NCBI RefSeq assembly: GCF_038396845.1
Contig: NZ_CP151587.1
Coordinates: forward strand, 3,756,001-3,820,000
Source: Gymnodinialimonas sp. 57CJ19
GTDB lineage: Bacteria > Pseudomonadota > Alphaproteobacteria > Rhodobacterales > Rhodobacteraceae
Length of the DNA: 64,000 nt
Direction of reading: 5' to 3'
The translations under genes and the position numbers were made by a program. The notes under the pieces were generated by a model, which saw nothing but the letters and a program-made list of their open reading frames with translations, had not been told where the DNA came from and searched no databases. Below are positions 1-8,574 of the stretch, in pieces (position 1 is the first letter of the stretch; each line of letters begins with the position of its first letter).

Positions 1-160
1 TGTGACGGGCCAGACCCGCGCGCTTTTGCCGGAGGACATGGCCCTGACCGGATCGTCCGAAGCCGCCGCCAGCGCCGCCGCTATGGAGATCGGCGACGAC
101 GCGGGCGAAGATGTGGTGGAGCGCCTGTCGCGCGCGTCCAAAGGCCGAAGCGAGGGCTAA
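1..160 (+). CDS. C-terminal fragment of an unrecognised protein
   Basis: An open frame runs in from the left edge (first full codon at position 2) and ends with TAA at 158-160. The 52 visible residues are rich in Ala, Glu and Asp and show no motif I recognise; the very end is basic (Lys-Gly-Arg-Ser). The stop lies 3 bases from the end of the convergent gene on the other strand. The start is outside the window, so neither length nor function can be judged. Confidence 0.5.
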   Translation, partial: VTGQTRALLPEDMALTGSSEAAASAAAMEIGDDAGEDVVERLSRASKGRSEG

Positions 161-163
161 GGC

Positions 164-532
164 CTACTCAGAAGCGAAGAACTCTTCACGGATGATCTTG
201 CCATTCTCGACCGTGTAAATCGCGACTTCGTTCATTTTGGATCGTTCCCCACTGGCCTTGTGGGTGGCGTCGATCATGAAGGTAACGGCGAACTTGTCAT
301 CGCCGTGCAGATACGGGCCACTTACGTCACCACCGTGAACCTCGAAGTTTTCAGCCCACCAGGCGTGTTTGCCGCGGATACCGTCAACGCCCTTGGTCTC
401 GCGCCCCATGCCTGAGAAATCCGCAGCCTCCACAGACACCGCGTCAGGATGATAATGGTCGTCCAAAAGTGCCGCTTCGCCTTGGGTGCGGCATGCTTCG
501 ACCAAGGTATTTGCTATCGTTTTAATATCCAT
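164..532 (-). CDS. SnoaL-like / NTF2-fold small protein
   Basis: The 122-residue product has the size and pattern of SnoaL-like NTF2-fold proteins: an N-terminal helix, a central segment with HAWWAENFEVHG, and beta strands ending in NEVAIYTVENGKIIREEFF. Members are cone-shaped alpha+beta proteins, either small-molecule isomerases or binding proteins of unknown role. A strong GGGGGAG ribosome site precedes the ATG at 532, which supports this start. No signal peptide is seen, so it is probably cytoplasmic. No neighbour suggests a substrate. Confidence 0.75.
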   Translation of the reverse strand: MDIKTIANTLVEACRTQGEAALLDDHYHPDAVSVEAADFSGMGRETKGVDGIRGKHAWWAENFEVHGGDVSGPYLHGDDKFAVTFMIDATHKASGERSKMNEVAIYTVENGKIIREEFFASE

Positions 533-727
533 CGGTTAACTCCCCCTAAATATGTTCCTGTAATGTTCGCACCATGCCACGAAACTCGCGTTTTGTCATC
601 TGTCTCCACGGCGGGCACGTCGGCGGGGCTTTGCTGACTATTGCGGATATCCCCCCTGTCTTGGGCCGTCGCAGCCCTGCAAGCTGTGGGTGGGAAATGG
701 GATCATCGACACCAAGGAGTATTACCG

Positions 728-1036
728 ATGACCCGACTGATGAAACTGACCTGCGCAGCGCTTGTGCTGCTGACGCCCATGACCGCGTCTGCCCAGTACG
801 TGCCAGTGCAGAACTATGAGTTTCGCCCCAACATTCGCGTGCAAGAGCCGCCGCGTTTGATCGAGATGGAAGTCCCCTCTCCCGCGCCCGGCCTGCGTGC
901 GGCATCTGCGGCCGGCGCAACTGCCGGAGATAACTCCGACTTCTGCGGCAACGGCGAAATGTTCTATTGGTACGAAGAAGATGCCGACGGAAACGAGATC
1001 GACGGCACACGCCAATATGGCTGTGATTACGATTGA
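728..1036 (+). CDS. Small exported hypothetical protein
   Basis: This encodes 102 residues with a clear signal peptide: MTRLMK, then a hydrophobic stretch, then TASAQ as the likely cleavage site. The mature part is Pro-rich, then acidic and tyrosine-rich, with two cysteines near the C terminus (FCGNGEMFYWYEED... QYGCDYD) that could form a disulfide. AAGGAG at 714-719 is well placed for the ATG at 728 and decides the start. It ends about 50 bases before prfC on the same strand. I do not recognise the family. Confidence 0.7.
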   Translation: MTRLMKLTCAALVLLTPMTASAQYVPVQNYEFRPNIRVQEPPRLIEMEVPSPAPGLRAASAAGATAGDNSDFCGNGEMFYWYEEDADGNEIDGTRQYGCDYD

Positions 1037-1085
1037 CGCATGATGGCGATTGTCCCTGCCGCCCGCGCCCAATATATGCGGGGGC

Positions 1086-2696
1086 ATGTTGGACAATCGC
1101 CCCACCCTGCCCCCGGAAATCGCACGTCGCCGCACGTTCGCGATCATCTCGCACCCTGACGCCGGTAAAACGACGCTGACCGAGAAGTTCCTTCTCTATG
1201 GGGGCGCGATCCAGATGGCCGGCCAAGTCCGTGCCAAAGGCGAGGCGCGGCGCACGCGCTCGGACTTCATGCAGATGGAGAAGGACCGGGGCATCTCTGT
1301 CTCGGCTTCGGCCATGTCGTTCGACTTCCAGACGCCCGAGGTGAACTTCCGCTTCAATCTGGTGGATACGCCCGGCCACAGCGACTTCTCGGAAGATACC
1401 TACCGCACGCTGACCGCCGTGGACGCCGCGATCATGGTCATCGACGGCGCCAAGGGCGTGGAGAGCCAGACGCAGAAGCTGTTCGAGGTCTGCCGTATGC
1501 GCGACCTGCCGATCCTGACCTTCTGTAACAAGATGGACCGCGAAAGCCGCGACACGTTCGAGATCATTGACGAAATTCAGGAAAACCTTGCCATCGACGT
1601 GACGCCTGCTTCGTGGCCGATCGGCGTGGGGCGCGATTTTCTTGGCTGTTATGACCTGCTGCACGACCGTCTGGAACTGATGGACCGGGCGGACCGCAAC
1701 AAGGTGGCGGAATCCGTGAAACTTCAAGGTCTGGACGATCCGGCGCTGGCCGATCACGTGCCCGCCGAGTTGCTGGAGAAGCTGCGCGAAGAGGTCGAGA
1801 TGGCGCGCGAATTGCTGCCTGCGATGGACATCGCCGCGTTCCAGGAGGGCTCGCTGACGCCGATCTGGTTCGGCTCTGCAATGAACTCGTTCGGGGTGAA
1901 GGAACTGATGGACGGCATCGCCGAATACGGCCCCGAGCCGCAGGTGCAGAACGCCGACCCGCGCCAGGTCTCGCCGGATGAGAAGAAGGTCACGGGCTTC
2001 GTCTTCAAGGTGCAGGCCAACATGGACCCCAAGCACCGGGACCGGGTGGCCTTCGTGCGTATGGTGTCGGGGCATTTCAACCGCGGCATGAAGCTGACCC
2101 ATGTGCGGTCTAAAAAGCCGATGTCGATCAGCAACCCGGTGATGTTCCTGGCGTCAGACCGGGAACTGGCGGAAGAGGCCTGGGCCGGCGATATCATCGG
2201 CATCCCCAACCACGGCCAGTTGCGCATCGGTGACGCCCTGACCGAGGGCGAGGCTTTGCGGTTTACCGGCATCCCCAGCTTCGCGCCGGAACTGCTGCAA
2301 TCGTGCCGCGCGGGCGATCCGCTGAAGGCCAAGCATCTGGACAAGGCGTTGATGCAGTTCGCCGAAGAAGGTGCCGCGAAGGTGTTCAAGCCCACGTTCG
2401 GCTCGGGCTTCATCGTCGGCGTTGTGGGCGCGTTGCAGTTTGAGGTTCTGGCCAGCCGGATCGAGCTGGAATACGGCCTTCCCGTGCGGTTTGAGGCATC
2501 GCAATTCACCTCGGCCCGTTGGGTTCATGGCGACAAGGACGCGGTGGAGGCTTTCGCCGATGCCAACAAGCAGCACATCGCCACCGACAACGACGGCGAC
2601 CCTGTCTATCTGACGCGGCTGCAGTGGGATATTGACCGCGTGGCCCGCGACTACCCCGACGTGACGCTGTCAGCGACAAAAGAGCTGATGGTGTGA
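1086..2696 (+). CDS. prfC: Peptide chain release factor 3 (RF3)
   Basis: RF3 is a ribosome-bound GTPase that recycles RF1/RF2 after termination. The 536-residue product starts with a canonical translational G domain: P-loop HPDAGKTTLTEK (about residue 26), DTPGHSDF (G3) and NKMDRE (G4), followed by domain 2 and RF3-type C-terminal domains. The length matches the family (about 530). An in-frame TTG upstream at 1050 would add 12 residues, but ATG at 1086 puts the start where homologues begin. The stop overlaps the GTG start of the next gene by four bases. Confidence 0.95.
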   Translation: MLDNRPTLPPEIARRRTFAIISHPDAGKTTLTEKFLLYGGAIQMAGQVRAKGEARRTRSDFMQMEKDRGISVSASAMSFDFQTPEVNFRFNLVDTPGHSDFSEDTYRTLTAVDAAIMVIDGAKGVESQTQKLFEVCRMRDLPILTFCNKMDRESRDTFEIIDEIQENLAIDVTPASWPIGVGRDFLGCYDLLHDRLELMDRADRNKVAESVKLQGLDDPALADHVPAELLEKLREEVEMARELLPAMDIAAFQEGSLTPIWFGSAMNSFGVKELMDGIAEYGPEPQVQNADPRQVSPDEKKVTGFVFKVQANMDPKHRDRVAFVRMVSGHFNRGMKLTHVRSKKPMSISNPVMFLASDRELAEEAWAGDIIGIPNHGQLRIGDALTEGEALRFTGIPSFAPELLQSCRAGDPLKAKHLDKALMQFAEEGAAKVFKPTFGSGFIVGVVGALQFEVLASRIELEYGLPVRFEASQFTSARWVHGDKDAVEAFADANKQHIATDNDGDPVYLTRLQWDIDRVARDYPDVTLSATKELMV

Positions 2697-3100
2697 TCCG
2701 CTGGTTTCGCAAGCGGCCCGTCATCCACCACGGGCCGCCCGTGGGCCGCGACCGGGCAAGCCGCGTGTGCGATCACCTGGATCAGGAATTTGCCGGATCG
2801 GACCGATCAGACACCGCCTTCGCCGGTCTGATCAATTACCACCGCGATTACTGTGGGCATGGCGTGTTTCGGGATCACAGAGGCTACTTCGTGGCCCTGT
2901 CCACGGACGGCTATCCCACGACGGCACTGCACCTTTGCGAGGACCGGGAGGCGTTCGTGGCGTGGCTGTCCGAACGCACGGATGAAGAAATGTCCGGAGA
3001 AGCTGGCGGCTTGTTTGGAAGCCGCGCCGCTGGTCCGATTGGCAATCAGCGCCTGTCACGAGGCCGGATCGACCATTTGCTGGCAGTCGCAAAAAGCTGA
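2693..3100 (+). CDS. Hypothetical protein translationally coupled to prfC
   Basis: The 135-residue protein starts at a GTG overlapping the prfC stop (GTGA), which suggests coupled translation. It is a soluble, Arg/His/Asp-rich protein with a basic N terminus (MIRWFRKRP) and motifs such as INYHRDYCGHGVFRDHRGYF and ALHLCEDREAFVAWL. I do not recognise a domain. The overlap is the main evidence that it is a real gene; the C-terminal third looks less constrained and its end is uncertain. Confidence 0.6.
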   Translation: MIRWFRKRPVIHHGPPVGRDRASRVCDHLDQEFAGSDRSDTAFAGLINYHRDYCGHGVFRDHRGYFVALSTDGYPTTALHLCEDREAFVAWLSERTDEEMSGEAGGLFGSRAAGPIGNQRLSRGRIDHLLAVAKS

Positions 3101-3145
3101 TTCCCCCCAAAAAATTCCAGATGGTGCAGAGGCGGGGCAGTTGGT

Positions 3146-3424
3146 TCAGTCGCGCGCGGTCCGGTTGGCGCGGTCCAGGAATTCCTTCGGCACGATCGGA
3201 GGCGGCAATGTGATGCCTTTTCCAGATCGTTGGCGGGCGCTGTGGCGGGCCCGCTCATCGGCGTTGCCCGACCACACAAGGTAGGCCGCACAGGCCGCCA
3301 GCAGGATCAAGCCTGCGGTCATGGGGTCAATATTTGCCAAATAGGTCGGCACCTCGGAAATTGAGGTCGGAAATCGGGAACTGCCGTAGGCGTGGCCACT
3401 CAAATCACTTAGTCTCTGTGTCAC
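3146..3424 (-). CDS. Possible small single-span membrane protein
   Basis: This 92-codon frame has a GTG start and one hydrophobic segment (MTAGLILLAACAAYLVW, residues 35-51) followed by a basic tail. No good ribosome site precedes the GTG. An internal ATG at 3322, directly before the hydrophobic segment, is an alternative start giving a 58-residue protein. It converges with the gene ending at 3100. I recognise no family, and it may not be a gene. Confidence 0.3.
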   Translation of the reverse strand: MTQRLSDLSGHAYGSSRFPTSISEVPTYLANIDPMTAGLILLAACAAYLVWSGNADERARHSARQRSGKGITLPPPIVPKEFLDRANRTARD

Positions 3425-3510
3425 TGGTTATACTTTCTGCTCGGTTTACACATTTCTCGTTTTGCTCATCCAAGGACAATCGCGGCGTACTGTGATTATT
3501 GCTCGCCGAA

Positions 3511-4170
3511 ATGCGTCAATCTCTGGGGAATGTGCCGAGCTTTGACAGAATTGAGACGCAATTGACCCATCGCAATCGTGTCCTTCCCGACGGGCGCATC
3601 GTCGCCCATCCTGCCCGCGGCACGTTTACCGGCAATCGCGGCATCCTGGTGGACCGCGCTGGCCGCATGACAAACCGTCAATGGGCCGGGAAAGCGTGGA
3701 TTACCTGTGTGTTGGACTTCCGCGGCCGCCGCCGCCCGATTGCGCAGCCCGGCACATGGACGGAGCTGTTTTTCCTGGATGAGGCTGTCGCCCTCGCTGC
3801 CGGCCACCGACCCTGCGCCTATTGTCGGCGGACCGATTACACGGCGTTTCGGGATCGTTTCCCCGGGGCCCCGAAGGCAGTGGAAATCGACGCGGTGATG
3901 CATGGAGAGCGTCTGACAGACCGCGAAAAGCGCCTGCATCCGGTGGAGATGGATACCCTTCCGGACGGGGCATTCGTAAACCATCTTGGGGCCGCTCATT
4001 TGGTGCAAGGCGACCGCCTGGTGCCTTACAATCCGCAAGGCTACGGCCATGCCATCCCACGCCCCTCAGACGCGACCATGGCGCTGACCCCGCCAAGCAC
4101 GCTGGCGGTTCTGTCCGAAGGATACACGCCCGATCTTCACGTCTCCGCTGCACCGGAGCCGGTTTCTTAA
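3511..4170 (+). CDS. Conserved hypothetical protein with an Ada-like CxxC metal-binding motif
   Basis: The 219-residue soluble protein contains, near residues 87-107, FFLDEAVALAAGHRPCAYC. This closely resembles the zinc site of Ada methyl-phosphotriester domains (pattern ...EALAAGFRPCKRC). Cys102 and Cys105 are the CxxC pair and Cys66 could be a third ligand, but the fourth Ada cysteine has no clear counterpart. The rest shows no Ada helix-turn-helix or methyltransferase domain. An in-frame TTG lies 12 bases upstream; ATG at 3511 is preferred. Role unknown; a nucleic-acid or metal-binding function is inference only. Confidence 0.65.
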   Translation: MRQSLGNVPSFDRIETQLTHRNRVLPDGRIVAHPARGTFTGNRGILVDRAGRMTNRQWAGKAWITCVLDFRGRRRPIAQPGTWTELFFLDEAVALAAGHRPCAYCRRTDYTAFRDRFPGAPKAVEIDAVMHGERLTDREKRLHPVEMDTLPDGAFVNHLGAAHLVQGDRLVPYNPQGYGHAIPRPSDATMALTPPSTLAVLSEGYTPDLHVSAAPEPVS

Positions 4171-4204
4171 ACCTCCCTTAACCAGAAGCCTCTAGTTTGA
4201 GGGG

Positions 4205-4663
4205 ATGTGGCGCCTAACCCTCTTTTTTGCTTTGTTCACGGCAGCTTGTGCGCCGCAATCTGGTGGTCTTGTGGCCTCGGACACGGGGCTGTCGGGGCAC
4301 TTTTCCAATCAAGTCGTGATCTCGAACCATATGCACCACGTGCTTCTTGGCCATGTCATCGTGGCCGAGCGCGACGGTGAAGCCACCCGCGCCTTGGTTG
4401 TGACGCAACGGCGCGACGGCGTTCATAACCTTCGGTTTCAAGAGGCGTGGAGCGGTGGGGTAGAACTCCCCTTCCGGCGCGCTGGGGGAACGGATGGCTG
4501 TAGCCACGGCCACTGCCGAAACGCCCACGTCGGCTTTATTTTCCTGTCAGCCTCGCTGTTTGTCCACGCTCAAGACCACGGGCTGCACGCGCGGCTGATT
4601 TCCGGCACCGACAACGTGTCGATCTTCGCCCCTCCAGCGCTTTTCCACCGGCCCCAGCCGTGA
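4205..4663 (+). CDS. Putative lipoprotein
   Basis: The 152-residue product begins MWRLTLFFALFTAACAP, a short lipoprotein signal with lipobox TAAC, so Cys15 should be lipidated. The mature part is His-rich in the middle (NHMHHVLLGHV, GCSHGHCRNAHVG), with a CSHGHC pair that could bind a metal or form a disulfide. I do not know the family. It starts 34 bases after the preceding gene on the same strand. Confidence 0.6.
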   Translation: MWRLTLFFALFTAACAPQSGGLVASDTGLSGHFSNQVVISNHMHHVLLGHVIVAERDGEATRALVVTQRRDGVHNLRFQEAWSGGVELPFRRAGGTDGCSHGHCRNAHVGFIFLSASLFVHAQDHGLHARLISGTDNVSIFAPPALFHRPQP

Positions 4664-4839
4664 CACATCGGCACCGCTAAGTTCCCGCACCAGCGGGCAT
4701 AGTTTGACGACTCTGTGGGAATGCAATAATGCGTTGCCTGTCCGCGATCCGCGCGGACAAGTCTCGCGGAGCGCGCTGGCAAATTTTGCGCTCCATCACC
4801 CCGCCGAACGGCACTACGCCTCGGCAAGATTGGACGCCC

Positions 4840-6801
4840 ATGACGACTTTCGCTGATCTCGATCTCAATACCAAAGTACAAAAAGCCATTGCGGAGGCGG
4901 GATACGAATCCCCCACCCCCATCCAGGCCGGCGCGATTCCGCCCGCGCTGTTGGGGCGCGACGTTCTGGGAATCGCCCAGACTGGCACTGGCAAAACAGC
5001 GTCTTTCACGCTGCCGATGATTACCATGCTGGCCCGTGGCCGCGCCCGTGCGCGTATGCCCCGGTCCTTGGTTCTTTGCCCCACCCGCGAACTCGCGGCT
5101 CAGGTGGCCGAAAACTTCGACATTTACGCCAAGCACGTGAAGCTGACCAAAGCGCTGCTGATTGGTGGCGTGTCATTCAAGGAACAAGAGGCCGCCATCG
5201 ACAAAGGCGTAGATGTTCTGATCGCCACGCCCGGTCGCCTTCTGGACCATTTTGAACGCGGCAAACTGATTCTCAACGACGTGAAGGTCATGGTCGTTGA
5301 TGAGGCGGACCGGATGCTCGACATGGGGTTCATTCCCGATATCGAAAAGATCTTCGGCCTTGTCCCCTTCACCCGTCAGACGCTGTTTTTCTCGGCCACC
5401 ATGGCGCCTGAGATTGAGCGGATCACCAACACGTTCCTGTCCAACCCCGAAAAGGTCGAGGTTGAGCGTCAATCAACGACTTCCGACACGATCGAGCAGC
5501 GGTTGATCGAATTCAAAGCCCCACGCCGCGATGCGCAGGCCAAGATGAAGCGCGACATGCTGCGTGCTGCGATCACTGCCGAGGGCGAAGCGTTCCGCAA
5601 CGCGATCATCTTCTGCAACCGTAAGGTGGATGTGGATATCGTTGCCAAGTCCCTGAAAAAGCACGGCCTCAACGCCGAGCCGATCCACGGGGATCTGGAC
5701 CAAGCTCATAGAATGCGGACCCTTGCGGGCTTCCGCGACGGGACGATCACGTTCCTTGTCGCCTCCGATGTGGCGGCACGCGGGCTTGATATTCCAAACG
5801 TGAGCCACGTGTTCAACTACGACGTTCCAAGCCATGCCGAGGATTATGTGCACCGCATCGGCCGCACGGGGCGCGCCGGGAAAACTGGTGTTGCGATCAC
5901 GCTTTGCGTGCCCTCGGATGAGAAATATCTCGGGGCGATTGAAGGACTGATCAAGCAACCTATCCCACGCGCGGAACCTCCCATGGCCGTCAACGCGCCC
6001 GCCGCGCCAGCAGCCGCGACCGAGGACAAACCGCGCCGGACCCGGCGTCGTCGCACCGAAGAACCCAAGGCCGAGCAACCCAAAGCCGAAGAGCCAAAGG
6101 TGGAGGCAACGCCTGAGGCCGCGCCGGCGGCCAAGCCCGATCCGCAGCCGCAACCCCAACAGCAGCAGCCCCGCCGCGAGCGTGGCGACCGCGGTGGCCG
6201 GGGTCGTGGCCGTGACCGGAATGGTGATCGCGGTCCGCGCATCGTCGGCATGGGAGAATTCACCCCCGATTTCATCGGCCTGAGCTTTGATGAACGCCGT
6301 GGTGGTCCCGCCCGTGAAATGAACATGGAAGAGGATGAGGCCGCCGTTGTAGAAGCGCCTCAGGTCGAGGCAGAGCCCGAGGTCCAAGCCGAGGCTCCCA
6401 CTGAAAAGCCCAAGCGCCGCCGCACACGCAAGCCGAAGGCCGAGCCGGAGGCGACAGCCGACGACGCGCCGAAGGCGGAGGAGGCGACTGCGGAGGCGCA
6501 AGCCGACGCAGCGCCGGAAGCGGAGGCGCAGGCCGAAGCAGCGCCGGAGGCGGAAGCCACACCTGAGGAAAAGCCCAAGCGTCGCCGTACCCGCAAGCCG
6601 AAGGCGGAAGCCACGCCAGAGGTGGAAGCAGCCCCTGCCGAAGCCGCGTCTGAGGGCGAAGCGGTAGAAGAGAAGCCCAAGCGCCGCCGTGCGCCACGCA
6701 AGAAGAAGGTTGCAGAGGAAACACCGACCGAGGCTACGGACGCCCCGGCATCGGAAGACACCCCTGCCCCAGCATCCGAAGGTACCCCGTCACCGGAGTA
6801 A
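4840..6801 (+). CDS. DEAD-box ATP-dependent RNA helicase with long charged tail
   Basis: The 653-residue helicase has the full set of DEAD-box motifs: Q motif PTPIQ, motif I AQTGTGKT, motif II DEAD (VVDEADRMLDMGF), SAT (FFSATM), and motif VI HRIGRTGRAGK. It is RhlE/DeaD-like and probably acts in RNA remodelling or ribosome assembly. The helicase core ends near residue 390. The rest is a low-complexity tail rich in Ala, Glu, Pro, Lys and Arg with KPKRRRTRKPKAE-type blocks repeated about every 60-70 residues, plus an RGG-like RGDRGGRGRGRDRNGD patch. ATG at 4840 (MTTFADLDL) is chosen because homologues start there; the frame stays open upstream to a possible start at 4729. Confidence 0.92.
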   Translation: MTTFADLDLNTKVQKAIAEAGYESPTPIQAGAIPPALLGRDVLGIAQTGTGKTASFTLPMITMLARGRARARMPRSLVLCPTRELAAQVAENFDIYAKHVKLTKALLIGGVSFKEQEAAIDKGVDVLIATPGRLLDHFERGKLILNDVKVMVVDEADRMLDMGFIPDIEKIFGLVPFTRQTLFFSATMAPEIERITNTFLSNPEKVEVERQSTTSDTIEQRLIEFKAPRRDAQAKMKRDMLRAAITAEGEAFRNAIIFCNRKVDVDIVAKSLKKHGLNAEPIHGDLDQAHRMRTLAGFRDGTITFLVASDVAARGLDIPNVSHVFNYDVPSHAEDYVHRIGRTGRAGKTGVAITLCVPSDEKYLGAIEGLIKQPIPRAEPPMAVNAPAAPAAATEDKPRRTRRRRTEEPKAEQPKAEEPKVEATPEAAPAAKPDPQPQPQQQQPRRERGDRGGRGRGRDRNGDRGPRIVGMGEFTPDFIGLSFDERRGGPAREMNMEEDEAAVVEAPQVEAEPEVQAEAPTEKPKRRRTRKPKAEPEATADDAPKAEEATAEAQADAAPEAEAQAEAAPEAEATPEEKPKRRRTRKPKAEATPEVEAAPAEAASEGEAVEEKPKRRRAPRKKKVAEETPTEATDAPASEDTPAPASEGTPSPE

Positions 6802-6836
6802 TCCTTCAAGCCGGGGCATCTCCCGCCCCAAAACAC

Positions 6837-6876
6837 AAAAACGCCGCGCGGAGCATTCAGCCCCGCGCGGCGTTTT
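6837..6876. terminator. Bidirectional intrinsic terminator
   Basis: A perfect 10-bp inverted repeat (CGCCGCGCGG at 6842-6851 and CCGCGCGGCG at 6863-6872) with an 11-base loop is flanked by AAAA on the left and TTTT on the right. It lies between two convergent genes, the helicase on + and rnj on -, and can serve both. Confidence 0.85.
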
Positions 6877-6897
6877 CGTTTCAGGCAGGGACGAGGT

Positions 6898-8574
6898 TTA
6901 CTCGGCCATCAGACGGCTCACCAGCAGCGTCACTTCTGGCTTTTTGCCGATTTCCTGCAAGCACGTCTTCCGGGCGACGCGCTTCACCGCCTCTTCCAGC
7001 TTGTCGTCGTCGTCGATGATCTTTGCATCCAAACGCGGCAGCAGGCGCGAGATTTCGTCCTCTACCAGCTCTTGCAGATCAACACCGGAAGATCCTTTCT
7101 CGGGCAGGCCCTTGAGCGAAACCCATGCGTCTTCAAGCACTTCGTCGGTCTCGTCCACGATCAGGGCGACCACGACCATTCCATTCAGCGCCATTTTCAT
7201 ACGCTCACGGATCACGCCATCGTATTGGCCCACGAACGCATCGCCATCCAGGTAGGTGCGGCCCACGTCCACATGCTCGACCACGTCAGGCGCATTGCCC
7301 GACAGCTGCACCATCATCCCGTTCGCCGCGACCACGCCGGCCATGCCCTTCGACATCGCAAGGCGTGCATGTTCGCGCAGGTGGCGGAACTCACCGTGGC
7401 AAGGCACCACGATCTGCGCTTTCAGGACTTCGTGCATCAACTCGATATCCGGGCGGTTCGCGTGGCCCGAGACGTGGTAGAAGCCAGAATTGTCATCGAC
7501 AATCTCAACGCCGATTTCGGCAAGCGCGTTCTGGATATAGCCCACGGAAACCTCGTTTCCGGGGATCGTTTTGGACGAGAACAGGAAGGTATCACCCTCT
7601 TTCAGCTCGTGGCCGAGGTACTTCCCCCGGGACAGCGACGCCGATGCGGCCCGCCGTTCCCCCTGCGACCCGGTCACGATTAGCATCAAGCTTTCGCGTG
7701 GTATATCAAGGGCTTCTTCCGGCGACACGGTCGAAGGGAAGTCCGTCAGAACGCCGGCTTCCTTGCCCGCTTTTACCATGCGCTGCATGGCGCGGCCCAT
7801 CAGGCAGATGGAACGGCCCGCCGCAATACCCGCATCGGCCAACGTTTGCAGCCGGGCGATATTGGACGCGAATGTCGTGGCCACAACCATGCCACGCGCG
7901 TTGGCCACCAGCTCTGTGATCTGCGGCGGCAGCTCGGATTCCGAGCGGCCCGGATGGCGAGAGAAAACGTTGGTGGAATCGCAGACGTAGGCCAGCACGC
8001 CGTCCGAGGCGATCTGGCGCCACATGTCTTCGTCAAAAGCCTCGCCCACGACCGGAGTGCGGTCGATCTTGAAGTCGCCCGAATGGATAACCCGGCCCGC
8101 TTTCGTGTCGATCACAAGGCCAGACGCCTCGGGGATCGAGTGAGAGACAGGCGCGAAAGACACCTTGAACGGGCCCAATTCCACCACCTCTGGATAGGCC
8201 TCAACCACCCGCACCTGCGCCGGGTCGTGGCCCGCTTCATCCATCTTGCGCATCGCGTGGATGGCGGTGAACTTGCGGCAATAGACCGGCGCTTCCAGAC
8301 GCCCCCACAGGTGCCCGATCGCCCCCACGTGGTCCTCATGGGCGTGAGTGATAAAGATCCCCTCGATCCGGTCCTTGCGGTCTTCCAGCCATTCAACGTC
8401 GGGCAGGATCAGGTCCACGCCCGGCTGGCCGTCCATGTCGGGGAAGGCAACGCCTGTATCCACGACAATCAACCGCTCCTGCCCTTCCGGCCCAAAGCCG
8501 TAGACATAGCAGTTCATCCCAATCTCCCCGGCGCCGCCGATGGGAAGGTAGATGAGGCGGTTGCGATCACTCAT
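6898..8574 (-). CDS. rnj: Ribonuclease J
   Basis: RNase J is a metallo-beta-lactamase/beta-CASP ribonuclease with endo- and 5'-3' exonuclease activity that takes part in RNA maturation and decay. The 558-residue product carries the HxHxDH motif (FITHAHEDHVGAIGHLW, near residue 75), a later metal-binding His (HSGDFK), and beta-CASP elements, the last including GHANRPD and CHGEFRH. The length fits the family. Its start overlaps the coaX stop by four bases. The order nuoN-birA-coaX-rnj is common in alphaproteobacteria. Confidence 0.93.
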   Translation of the reverse strand: MSDRNRLIYLPIGGAGEIGMNCYVYGFGPEGQERLIVVDTGVAFPDMDGQPGVDLILPDVEWLEDRKDRIEGIFITHAHEDHVGAIGHLWGRLEAPVYCRKFTAIHAMRKMDEAGHDPAQVRVVEAYPEVVELGPFKVSFAPVSHSIPEASGLVIDTKAGRVIHSGDFKIDRTPVVGEAFDEDMWRQIASDGVLAYVCDSTNVFSRHPGRSESELPPQITELVANARGMVVATTFASNIARLQTLADAGIAAGRSICLMGRAMQRMVKAGKEAGVLTDFPSTVSPEEALDIPRESLMLIVTGSQGERRAASASLSRGKYLGHELKEGDTFLFSSKTIPGNEVSVGYIQNALAEIGVEIVDDNSGFYHVSGHANRPDIELMHEVLKAQIVVPCHGEFRHLREHARLAMSKGMAGVVAANGMMVQLSGNAPDVVEHVDVGRTYLDGDAFVGQYDGVIRERMKMALNGMVVVALIVDETDEVLEDAWVSLKGLPEKGSSGVDLQELVEDEISRLLPRLDAKIIDDDDKLEEAVKRVARKTCLQEIGKKPEVTLLVSRLMAE

